Part shown: positions 1 through 9,170 of the stretch, one piece after another
Layout: each line of letters begins with the position of its first letter
Numbering within the stretch: position 1 is the stretch's first letter
DNA from: Auriscalpium vulgare
Lineage: Eukaryota > Basidiomycota > Agaricomycetes > Russulales > Auriscalpiaceae
DNA length: 64,000 bases
Reading direction: 5' to 3'
NCBI GenBank assembly: GCA_019915015.1
Contig: JAHBBC010000019.1
Location: 496,001-560,000, forward strand
Notes under the pieces: model-generated
Seen by the model: only the letters and a program-made list of their open reading frames with translations
Database searches by the model: none
Told to the model about the DNA's origin: nothing
Made by a program: the position numbers and the translations under genes

Positions 1-735
1 TCCAGAATTCCCCCGCACGGCTGCCCCGCAAACTGCTCTGCCAAATGATCTGGGAAGGGGGTACTCCTGAGTGCGCGATGGTCACCGCATTCAGGGGTTC
101 CAGGCTATGGACTATACGGAGGCTGGTCCCGTCCTTCTTAACCACACAGAACCACCTAGAGCGGTACAACGAGTTTGAGTCCTCGTAGACGCCCGCGGCG
201 ATCTTGGTCTTGATGAGTGCCATGACCTTGTCGTATATCCCCGGCGGAATCGGAATATTTCGCTGAACCCACGGCCGATGCGGAACTACTGGTATTGTGA
301 CGGGGGGGAAGAAGTCTTCTCGGAAGCGCCCCTGCTCCAAGTCGTCCCAGGCAAATGCTTCGTTTTGTGCGCACATAAACGCATGCATGAGCTTCCTTTC
401 TTCCGGCCATAGGAAGTCTCCGTTGTGGACTCGGTCAAATTGTTCGCGACGCTCCGCGGTGTACCTTCCCGTGGGTACGAAGTCCGGTGGCTTCTCTGGG
501 AGCGGCGGCATATCCGCCAGGGGGTCCCCTCTGATCTCTCTGAGGATCTGGAAGTGCTCTGGCAGGTCCGTACGAATGGGCTTCACCTTGAGGTGTGCTG
601 GCTTGTAACGCTTCTTCGTGGCCGCAAAGATTTCGCGCTGCATCGCGGTCGGCTGTAGCTCACCTCGGTCCGTTTCCTCCTCTCTTTCTCTCCCACTCTC
701 GCCGTCTCCCCAGTCTGCCGTCGTCCAAATAAACA
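1..735 (-). pseudogene. Ty3/gypsy reverse transcriptase, N-terminal part (copy 1)
   Basis: Start of the pol RT domain, truncated by the window edge. Recognisable pieces include PSNS-like YEDSNSLYRSRWFCVVKKDG, the SLRIVHSLEPLNAV block and PLPEKPPDFVPTGRY upstream. This is a fungal Ty3/gypsy RT that would copy element RNA into cDNA inside virus-like particles. Near position 60 a C-run on the coding strand is one base shorter than in copy 2, which shifts the frame, so this copy would not translate through. It may be a homopolymer sequencing error. The upstream coding sequence continues at 3841 on the other side of the 3.1-kb insertion. Confidence 0.85.
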
Positions 736-3700
736 TCAGCAAAAGGGCCGTGGTCTCAGGTGGGCTCGTATGATCTCAGGTGGACCTTGGATGGGTCTCC
801 AGCCTAGGCATGCCCTGGCAAGGTCACCGGTCTGGGGTCGACCTCGAATAGCCTCATGTCGAATGGTTGAGTTCGATAGTCTCGGGACCTTCCCATGGCT
901 GCGAGACTGGGATAGCCACGCATGGCTATCCGAGGCCATACGAGCCGACCCGAGCCTCGGGACCTAGCCAAGGCTGCAAGACTCGGTTCACCAGACATTG
1001 TGATACAAGCGGAGGGCAGTCTGTTAGTTCATCTTACGGTCAAAGCAGTTCATGGGCAAAATGAATATTATATTGACATTACAGTAAGTTATACAGTACA
1101 CTAGAGACACACCGACGGCCTGCACGACGTCGGGCAAACCGTTCACCTTGCATCGCGGGGCAGCATCGCCCTCGGAGCCCCTCACGCACAAGCAGCACAC
1201 AGAAAGCGATGTTGAGGAAGGGTGAGACATAGGGTATGACGAGTATAAACCTAGGAGAAAATGTTACGGCGGGTGAGTGTACCTTGTAGGCTCGTGGAGG
1301 TCGTCATAGTAATCATGATAGTCCTGCGGACGTGTGGTGAGATGCGGAAAGCCAGGAGGTAGACGTCACGTACCTAGGAAGCTAGCCCGGGGCTAGCAAC
1401 ATCAACTAGCCATTGTACTAGTCACAGCAGGCGTGAGCTATGCTAAAGAATGGCAGCGCGTGTGATAAGTATATGCGTACCTGTTGACCGACGCAGTGAA
1501 CGAGAGGCTCAACCTGGGATTCTTGTCAGTCGACGCGCGAGGATGCGAGAGGAAGGGAGCTCACCTGCACAATTCAGCGCTCAAAGGGAGGCCGGGCCGC
1601 CAGCCAGGGAAGAAAGCAGCGGAGCGACGGGCAGATGGGCCTTGGCAGAATGAGGGAGGGAGGGAAAGGGCAACGAGACAGCGAACGCGCTCCACCGCTC
1701 TATATATATGAGCAAAGAGCGGAGTTTAAAAGCACGATGCGACGCGGAGTCGAGTCATGTCACGCCCCCGCATACAGCCTGCCCAAGCCGCGCTAGTGAC
1801 TTTGCCCAGCTGCATCCCATCACAAGTCCCTCGCGCCCAAAGTTCCTCTTTCACGCCAAAGACGCTACCGCCGCTACTTGACTCACTTGACTCACTCCCA
1901 CAAAGTCCCTTCCTCTCCCTCCCGCCCTGCAACTTCCCCTCCTGGTGCACACTCGATGGCAAGCAGCAACTCGCGCTGCTGGGCCATCCGATGGACGTCT
2001 CCCTCGTGCAACAACACCAACACTCACTCAAACCAGCTGCAGGAAGGATCGCGAAGACTCGACGACAAGGTGAGAAGCAAGCCATTGATGTCGCTCTCGT
2101 GATCGACTGTCGCGTCTTGTAGCCACTACCGCACCATCGCACTCAAGTATTCCGCCTTCTATTGCAACAGCCGATCAGCCTCCTCCACCTCTCATCAGCG
2201 CCCGTGCATGGGTGCTGCGTCATGTGGACACGCCCAGTGTCGGTGGTGACTAGTCTGCACGGTACGTCGTCATCGTGCGGACGCCATTGTCCCATTCTCA
2301 CTGACGTCTTTGCTGCGCAGCTGTTTCCTTTGTTTCAATCCGCCTGCTCCCCCTCCATCCGACCTGGCGTTCTAGTAAACGGCGGCTCAGCAAACAATCT
2401 GCGCGGTATGTCGTGATTTCTGAACGTTTTTGCTTCATTTGCTGACATGCTCCAACAGATTGATCCGCAAGCGCCGCCCTCGCGACGTTCGCTCGCCACG
2501 CAGGATGTCCATGCACCCAAGGGTGACGCCGCGTACGGTCCCTGAGAACGACTCTGCAAGCACACACACCTGGACAAGGCGCAGCGACGAGGCACGGCCG
2601 TCTCTGCGACGCCGCAGTGATTCTCAGCGTCGCTCGCGCTTGGGACAGTGGCGCGCTCACGGCCAGAAGCCCCTGGACGAGCCGCGCTGCGACGCTGTGG
2701 TTGGACCCTCGCGCCTCGTCGTGGCCATCTGTCAAAACACTACCGGCCCGCTGGACGCATCACAGCGTGGTACGCGCGCTGCAACTTCTCATGGCGCGGG
2801 GAATGGCCTCAACGCCGGGGAATCGACACGCCGCCAGCCGCTGTACGCGCGCGCTGCGCGAATGTACGTACCTTGTCAGACTTTGACTTATATACTTTTC
2901 CACCGTCGTCTTCTAGTGTACTTAGACATGCGCGTGCCGCCCAGGTGACGCTCTGGACGCGCTATCTCGCCCTGCAACATCGCCCGGATGCCGCCGCACA
3001 TGCTGGTTCACCTGCTCGTCGTCAAGACAACATCGCTAGACGCGCAGCGGCCGTCAACGCCGCGCCTGCAGCGACGCCAACGCTCGCCATCAATTCCTCA
3101 GCGCGGGGCTCGCGCAGCGCCTGCGGCCTCCGTGGCCGAGGCTCCAACTTAGCGACACACGTGGACGACGCCAGCGGACGCGCGCAGCTCTATGTACGTA
3201 GCTTCCGACTGTTTCTCTTATCTATTTGACTTACCTAGTTCATCTCTCAGTGTGGATCCACTCTCAGAACGTGTCTCCGCCTGCAGGATCACATGGACGG
3301 GCCGCGCGGGCTTATTCACTTGCACAACGTCAAGACGGTAGCTGGGAGCCACGTTCGCCCCTTGGATGTCGTCCCGCCATTATGACTCGAGTGCGGGCTC
3401 GAGGAGCAGCGGGGTATATGCGCGGCGCAGTGTCGCACAGGCCTCCGCATGATGGTTGGGCAGCGCGTCGCTTGCTCCGCCAGAACTGCGGGACGGGCGG
3501 CGGTAGAGCTCGCGCGCCCCAGCCCGCCGTGATTCTCGCGGTCTGCGGACCCCGAGGCGAGCGTCGACACGGACGAGATGCGCCTTCTACGTGGCTTGCT
3601 GCACTCGAGGCTCGGCATGAGCGTGAGCCCACGACGCCGAAGCTCGCGTCGCCGTCGTGCAGAGGATGGTAATTTGGGGTCGGAGGATGACGAGAGCGAG

Positions 3701-3840
3701 CGCGGCGATGAGAACAAAGGCTTTGCCGAGTACTGACGGCGTTGGGCTCGCGCACCCTTATTTTCTCTTGTTTTTAGTGTATTTATCGCGGCCCTGTACT
3801 GTACTACACGCTAGCTACGTGCTACGACTCCTGTGCCTGT
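736..3840. mobile_element. Non-autonomous hAT-like DNA element inserted in pol
   Basis: A 3105-bp block that splits the G1 pol frame. Removing it with one flanking octamer rejoins the coding strand in frame (...PTQVVI / WTTADWGD...). The flanks are AATAAACA (728-735) and AATAACAA (3841-3848), matching at 6 of 8 positions, which suggests an aged 8-bp target duplication. The ends start CAGCAAAAGGG and, inverted, CAGGCACAGGA, a weak hAT-like terminal repeat. The first ~700 bp are homologous to 61870-62635, so this is a dispersed family. No transposase frame is seen. An identical copy lies at 25822-28926. Confidence 0.7.
1757..3734 (+). pseudogene. Exon/intron-like gene remnant inside the hAT-like element
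   Basis: Several well-formed short introns are visible on the plus strand (for example 2071-2120, about 2263-2321, about 2406-2458, about 2866-2918 and about 3194-3249). Between them lie stretches with no single open frame. The last frame, about 3536-3734, ends in an acidic tail ...ESERGDENKGFAEY and stop. I do not recognise the protein. It could be a captured and decayed host gene or the decayed gene of the element itself. Stops between exons make a working product unlikely. Confidence 0.3.
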
Positions 3841-4194
3841 AATAACAACCTGGGTCGGATGCCAGACTGGTGTATTCCATGTGAGCCCCACGCGAGGCCA
3901 TCCGAGGCCTGTCCCGATCGGGAAGGCATAGGCGCCTTCGCGCGACTTCGGCACTTTTGCTGATGAACGTCCCTGCTCTTGCTCGTTCCTCCTCCTCCTC
4001 CTCTCCTTCTTCCACTCGCTTCGCGAACACTCCCGCGTATTCCTCCGGTAGGTCGCACACAGGGATTCCATTCTAAGAGTATCAGGCTTATCAGGCTCGA
4101 ACCCCACGACCAGCCCTACCTCCTCCTGGTCCTCCAACAAATCCTCTAGTCGTGAAAACCCTCCACCCCCTGCTTCTGGGTTCGCGAGATGCAC
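3841..4194 (-). pseudogene. G1 pol N-terminal segment (copy 1)
   Basis: Short coding segment between protease and RT that continues in frame to 727 once the 3.1-kb insertion is removed. It overlaps the end of the protease ORF by ~50 bases in a different frame. That could be a frameshift-expression arrangement or simply decay. The residues are charged linker sequence, ending ...WHPTQVVI at the insertion point. No catalytic motif falls in this piece. Confidence 0.65.
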
Positions 4195-5111
4195 TTGCGG
4201 CCGCGTGGAATAGTGGGGATTGACGCCATGACTCCAGTGTTCGGATCCGTGATCTTGATCGTCTGCCTCTCGTCCGCAAAGTTTTGCACGGTACTTCCTG
4301 TGAGGACGTCAAAGGGCCTCCCCAGGAGCATGTCGTACGCCGGGTTTCGGATGATATGCACCTGTACGTACAGCGTTATACCCCCAATCTTCATCGGGGC
4401 GTTTCTAGCCAGGCCTAGCGACCTATCGCGACTTTTGTTGGCCGATATTATATCCAGGCGGACGTTCGGATCGTAATGCAGCCCGAGGTAATGGCATACG
4501 TCCTCGGACATGGAAATGATCTGCGACCCGGGATCCACGACTGCCTTGATATGCGCTTGATTGTCGACTAGTGGCAAAATCGAACGGAGGGCCAGCGATT
4601 CTTTGGCGACTTCCAACGGCTCAGGGTCTGGTTCCCTGTCTCCCTCTTCTCCTAGATCTCCCATTAGAACCTCCACAATGGCCTCTCCTACACGCGTCCC
4701 CTCGGGCAACTCCGTTGGCTGGTGTCCCAGGGCTTGCAGAAAGGATTCGGGCATATGGTCCGCGAAGCCCTTCACCACCTTCTCTTCCTCTCCTGCCCCT
4801 TCATCCTGGTCAAAGTCGAACGGAAAGAGCTCCGGTTCGCTTTCCACCATTGCCTGGACTACTGGTACTCTTGCCTCGTTTGGGACCCGCTTAGGGGTCA
4901 CCACGTTGCGAACTTGAGCGCGCACTTCCGGGGCAATGGACATGAGCTCCCTCTGTGTCAAGGTGACCTCCGCATTCATGGCACTCTCATAAACCTTGCT
5001 TGCTATTACGGGGTCGCGGACCGGGGCGACCTTATTGTATGCTGGGTCCGCCTTGCGCTGCCCCGCGCTTCGTTGGTAACTCGCCGGCCCTATGTACGTC
5101 GCGTCGGGCAC
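4146..5111 (-). CDS. G1 aspartic protease / linker ORF (copy 1)
   Basis: 321-codon open frame with a retropepsin-like domain in its second half. The active-site strand reads HIKAVVDPGSQIISMSEDV (a DPG variant of the usual D-S/T-G), and the C-terminal LLGRPFDVL supplies the second conserved retropepsin motif. The same domain is fused to Gag in element G2, where it is uninterrupted. It would cleave the Gag-Pol polyprotein. It is separated from the Gag ORF by a frame change near 5112-5193, so in this element it is probably not made as a fusion. An identical copy lies at 29232-30197. Confidence 0.8.
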   Translation of the reverse strand: MPDATYIGPASYQRSAGQRKADPAYNKVAPVRDPVIASKVYESAMNAEVTLTQRELMSIAPEVRAQVRNVVTPKRVPNEARVPVVQAMVESEPELFPFDFDQDEGAGEEEKVVKGFADHMPESFLQALGHQPTELPEGTRVGEAIVEVLMGDLGEEGDREPDPEPLEVAKESLALRSILPLVDNQAHIKAVVDPGSQIISMSEDVCHYLGLHYDPNVRLDIISANKSRDRSLGLARNAPMKIGGITLYVQVHIIRNPAYDMLLGRPFDVLTGSTVQNFADERQTIKITDPNTGVMASIPTIPRGRKCISRTQKQGVEGFHD

Positions 5112-5193
5112 CTTCGCGAAAGGATGGATCAGAGGTGTTGACGGCTCCTCACCCGCTGTGGTGTCTTCGTCGGCCTGCCTTTGTTTGTCTGCG

Positions 5194-6096
5194 CTATCCC
5201 CAGTCTTCCCCTGGTCGGTTGACTGCCTCCGGCTCGAAGGAAACCTGCTTCTTGGCTTGTGTAAACGGCTTCCTCTTCGGGATGACCACCTCTGGGACTC
5301 GTCGCGATCTTTCGCGCTCGCCAGGTAGCAGCCCTATTGCCTGGGGAAACTCGCCCGCGTCCAGTGCGGCCTGCCGGCGTTCCTTCTGAGCTTGCCTTTC
5401 CACTCGGGCCATCAGGAGTACTGCCATCTCCTGCTGGCGTTCCGTCATTCTGTCTTCGTCGGTCAATTGCGGCGTCAGTTGGATTAGGCCGGCGACTGTC
5501 TGCACTTTGGCCGGCACCGGCTCGTAGTCCATCGTCGTCAGCATCATGGCTTCTGACTGCCCGTGTTGATTCCCGGCGTAGTACGCATCCACCCGCTGCT
5601 TCAGCGGGCCTTCCCCTAGCGGGATGAGTCCTCCACTTTTCAGAACGACCCGGTTGTTGTGGTCCCTTGATACGCGACCCGTCGCGATGTAGTCCTGGAC
5701 CACCATACATTCCCTGACGAAGTGCCCCGTTTGGCCGCAGAAAAGGCATCCTGACGGCCCCCCCTGTCCGCCTTGATTTCCTTGCGTAGCGCGCGGCTGT
5801 TGAGTTCCTGAGGCACCCCCATAACCCCTCTGACCTCCGTTGTTCCCCTGGTTGACGAGCATCCGCGCGAACTGTTCGGCGACCGCGGCTTTGATTGCTT
5901 CTTGAAACTGTTCTATTTTGATTACAGGCTCCATCGTTGCGACCGCCACTGCCGGACCTGCGCTGACCGCTGGTACGATTGAGGGAGTGCCCCTCAGCTC
6001 GTACTCTCCTGCCTCTAGTACGTCGGCCATGGGGTACGATGTTTCTTTATCATGGTCCGGCAATTTGATCTGCAGTCTCGTCGCCACCCGGTTCAT
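5194..6096 (-). CDS. G1 Gag C-terminal part with zinc knuckle (copy 1)
   Basis: 300-codon frame corresponding to the capsid C-terminal and nucleocapsid regions. A single retroviral-type CX2CX4HX4C knuckle, CLFCGQTGHFVREC, is preceded by a Gly/Gln-rich stretch. It would bind element RNA during particle assembly. Compared with the G2 Gag, a block of capsid sequence between this frame and the next one upstream is missing, and a stop (6160-6162) separates them. G1 Gag is therefore broken. An identical copy lies at 30280-31182. Confidence 0.8.
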   Translation of the reverse strand: MNRVATRLQIKLPDHDKETSYPMADVLEAGEYELRGTPSIVPAVSAGPAVAVATMEPVIKIEQFQEAIKAAVAEQFARMLVNQGNNGGQRGYGGASGTQQPRATQGNQGGQGGPSGCLFCGQTGHFVRECMVVQDYIATGRVSRDHNNRVVLKSGGLIPLGEGPLKQRVDAYYAGNQHGQSEAMMLTTMDYEPVPAKVQTVAGLIQLTPQLTDEDRMTERQQEMAVLLMARVERQAQKERRQAALDAGEFPQAIGLLPGERERSRRVPEVVIPKRKPFTQAKKQVSFEPEAVNRPGEDWG

Positions 6097-6159
6097 GAGG
6101 CTGTCCTGGAAAGCGCGAAGGAACGCGATATCGCGCTCACGGGTCGAGATCCTGCTTTC

Positions 6160-6529
6160 TTAACCAGGAAGTCGGTGATCGCGAAGAATGCCTACGAGCG
6201 CGTCCATGTCCGCGATGGTATACTTGCGGTCCTCATCGGCTCCCGGGTATAGTTTAACAATGGCGTCCTGAAAGTCTTGGTAGGTCTTGGTGGGATCCTT
6301 AAACTCCGGCCTCGCTTCCCACTCCTCAGCCGTCGCGACGTCTAGGTAACGCACTGCGTGGCCCTTCTTCACCGTATCATCCGCTAGTTGAGCCCGGGCA
6401 AAGAGATGGTTCAGCTCGTCGAAGTAACGCGGTAACTCGCGGGCTTTCTGATTGAAAGACGGTGCATTGCGGTCCCCGCGGGTAGGCATTGCGACATGTT
6501 GAAGAGAGCCGTTGCTACGCACGGCAGGC
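6160..6529 (-). CDS. G1 Gag capsid fragment (copy 1)
   Basis: Contains the Gag block MPTRGDRNAPSF...ELPRYFDELNHLF and ...YQDFQDAIVKLYPGADEDRKY. It aligns with MPPRGSKTAPVF and KALYPTADEDRTY in G2 Gag. It is cut on its N-terminal side at 6529 by the AT-rich element; in copy 2 the missing N-terminus is found on the far side of that insertion (36289-36938). It ends in a stop after ILRDHRLPG, where G2 continues. Confidence 0.8.
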
Positions 6530-9170
6530 GATTCCATCCAAGCATAGTTAATAATGTTATGGTGAGTATATGATGTATTTGAAAATGTGACTATAAATAC
6601 CAGCAACAAAGTAAAGATGCCTTGGGAATGCAAAATTCTCAGTCTTCCCTCAATTATTTGTTCAGTTGTACATGAGGAAACAAAGAGGGAGCTATGGTTT
6701 ATATATACTTACAAGTGATGTCTATTCATTTGGAGTTCAACAATTTTAGAGTTTGTTAATTGCAGAAGGAGTGGTGAAGGAAAGCATTTGTAGCAAACAT
6801 GTGGCTTATAAGGATGGATGATATACTGACCTAAATCTACATGAACAATGATCTGAGGTCAAATTTACTACATATGGCGTTAGTTCAGAAGCCAATAGAG
6901 CAGTCAATATTGAATTGTTAATGTATATGGCACCCAGGCCATGAACAAACACAAGCAACAATATTGAATCTTTAATCTATGCTACACTCGAAAGTAATCA
7001 AACCCTAAGCCTACTGAGGCGAGCCACTTCTTGAATTCACATAATACCACCAGGACAGATTTTTAATTCAAAGCACAGCGAAATGCACTCAGCCCCATTT
7101 AAATTTACATCAAACCACCAGGCTAGAATTTCAGTTCAGATCACACCGGAATGCACTCAGCCCCTGTTTAAATTCACATCGCACCACCGGGCTGGATTTT
7201 TAATTCAGATCACACCAAAATGCACTCAGCCCCTGTTTTAATTCACATCATGCCACCGGGCTGAATATTTAATTCAAAGCACAACAAAATGCACTCAGCC
7301 ATGTTGATATTCATATCAGACGACCAGGGTGGATTTTGATTCAGATCACACCAAAATGCACTCAGCCCCTGTTTCAATTCACATAATCCCACTGGGCTGA
7401 ATATTTAATTCAAAGCACAACAAAATGCACTCAGCCATGTTGATATTCATATCAGACGAGTAGGGTGGATTTTTAATTCAGATCATACCAAAATGCACTC
7501 AGCCCCTGTTTTAATTCACATCATGCCACCGGGCTGAATATTTAATTCAAAGCACAACAAAATGCACTCAGCCATGTTGATATTCATATCAGACGAGTAG
7601 GGTGGATTTTTAATTCAGATCATACCAAAATGCACTCAGCCCCTGTTTTAATTCACATCATGCCACCGGGCTAGATATTTAATTCAAAGCACAACAAAAT
7701 GCACTCAGCCATGTTGATATTCATATCAGACGACCAGGGTGGATTTTTGATTCAGATCACACCAAAATGCACTCAGCCCCTTTTTTAATTCACATCATGC
7801 CACCAGGCTGAATATTGAATTCAGATCACACCAAAATGCACTCAGCCCCTGTTTTAATTCACATCATGCCACCGGGCTAGATATTTAATTCAAAGCACAA
7901 CAAATGCACTCAGCCCTCTTGATATTCATATCACACCAAACCAGAATGCACTCAGCCCCTGTTTTAATTAATATCACACCACCGGGCTGAATATTTCATT
8001 CAGATCACACTGAAATGCACTCAGCCCTGTTTAAATTCACATCAGATGACCAGGGTGGATTTTTAATTCAGCTCACATAGAAATGCACTCAGCCCTGTTG
8101 AAATCTGCATCACACCACTTGGATGGATTTTTAATTGAGATCACAAAAAAATGCACTCAGCCTTGTATAAATTCACATCATGCCACACCAGAATGCTCTC
8201 AGCCCCTGTATTAATTCACATTATGCCACCAGGCTGGATATTTAATTTGGATCACACCTAAATGCACTCAGCTCCTGTTTTAATCTATATCACACCACCA
8301 GGCTGGATTCTTAATCCATATCACCAAAATGCTCCCAGCTCCTATTTTGTGTTATATCATACCACATTGCTGATTTTTAATTTTGGTTATACCAAAATGC
8401 ACTCAGCCTCTGTTTGGATTTATATTAATTTATATCACACCGCAAGGTTGAATATTTGTTTCAGATCACCCTTCAGCCCCTGTTTGGATTCATATCATAC
8501 AACAAGGTTCAATGTTTGATTCATATGCCACTAAAATGTTCTCAGTCTCAGCGCCTTCCTAGATTTATATTGACTATCTATGTTGACTATTCAATCAAAT
8601 TCAAACCGGACTACACTTGGCCCCTGTTTCAATATATATTGCACCAGAGCCTCAATCTTTAATTTATATTGTCAGCCCCGCAGAGAGCAGAGGTGACAAT
8701 ACTGAATTCTTAATTCAAAAGCATAGTCTCAATTTCATAAAGCAACACCTCACAGTGTGCTCATCCAAATATCATGAAAGCAAGAGATTATGTGACAAGG
8801 AATGCACAATCTTGCAACTAATGTTGATATGTTCACAATGTCATCACAATAATTTCAATGATTAAAACAGCAAGCGATCTTTTTAGTATTTAAAAAACAT
8901 GAAGATAACAGCCTGAACATCATAAACTAACTCCTCACGATCTGCTCATTCAAATTTCATGAAACAACCACCATTCGAAAGCTGTTCCTCGTACCTTCCC
9001 AACGGTACAAAGCAATCGCAAATCCAACTCGTTTCCACGAAGATATAAGAGTAAAACTGTCGACCGGAAAAACTCGGGTGTGTGCCCGGGTGAAACCGTA
9101 AACTGTACTTTACTTCGGACTCCGACGGCATATTTTTCTGCTCGAAAGAACTGATTCCAAATATGGAATC
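6530..9170. mobile_element. AT-rich satellite-bearing insertion (copy 1)
   Basis: Sharp change from GC-rich to strongly AT-rich sequence. The block begins GATTCCATCC and ends ATATGGAATC, giving an 8-bp inverted terminus GATTCCAT. In copy 2 the two flanks are both G1 gag and join in frame without any lost or duplicated base. Here the right flank is gene A instead. The block holds ~530 bp of non-repeated AT-rich sequence, a 66-69 bp tandem array, and another ~650 bp of AT-rich sequence. No convincing protein gene is seen, and the class of element is unknown to me. Confidence 0.65.
7060..8500 (+). repeat. 66-69 bp satellite array, dimeric (copy 1)
   Basis: Tandem units marked by AAAATGCACTCAGCC. 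Two alternating types are seen, one continuing CCTGTTTTAATTCACATCA and one continuing ATGTTGATATTCATATCAG, so the higher-order unit is ~137 bp. Units diverge toward the right end. The array is about 2.0 kb shorter than in copy 2 although the flanks are near-identical. Units have no unique spacers, so this is not a CRISPR-type array. Confidence 0.9.

Larger units (their letters stand above)
1..6529 (-). mobile_element. Ty3/gypsy element G1, copy 1, internal part
   Basis: Internal region of an LTR retrotransposon read on the minus strand, from Gag (high coordinates) through protease to reverse transcriptase at the window edge. It is nearly base-for-base the same as 25086-31615. The one difference I found in the coding part is a G-run near 56-61, which has one G fewer here. 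It is interrupted by a hAT-like insertion (736-3840), and its Gag is cut at 6529 by the AT-rich element. The stops and frame changes in gag and protease are shared with copy 2, so they predate the duplication. No LTR is visible in this copy: the left side runs off the window and the right side has been replaced by gene A. Confidence 0.9.

Noticed and set aside
736..3840. 3.1-kb block in pol as an intron
   Set aside because: No GT-AG at its ends; it has octamer flanking repeats and relatives elsewhere, so it is an insertion.
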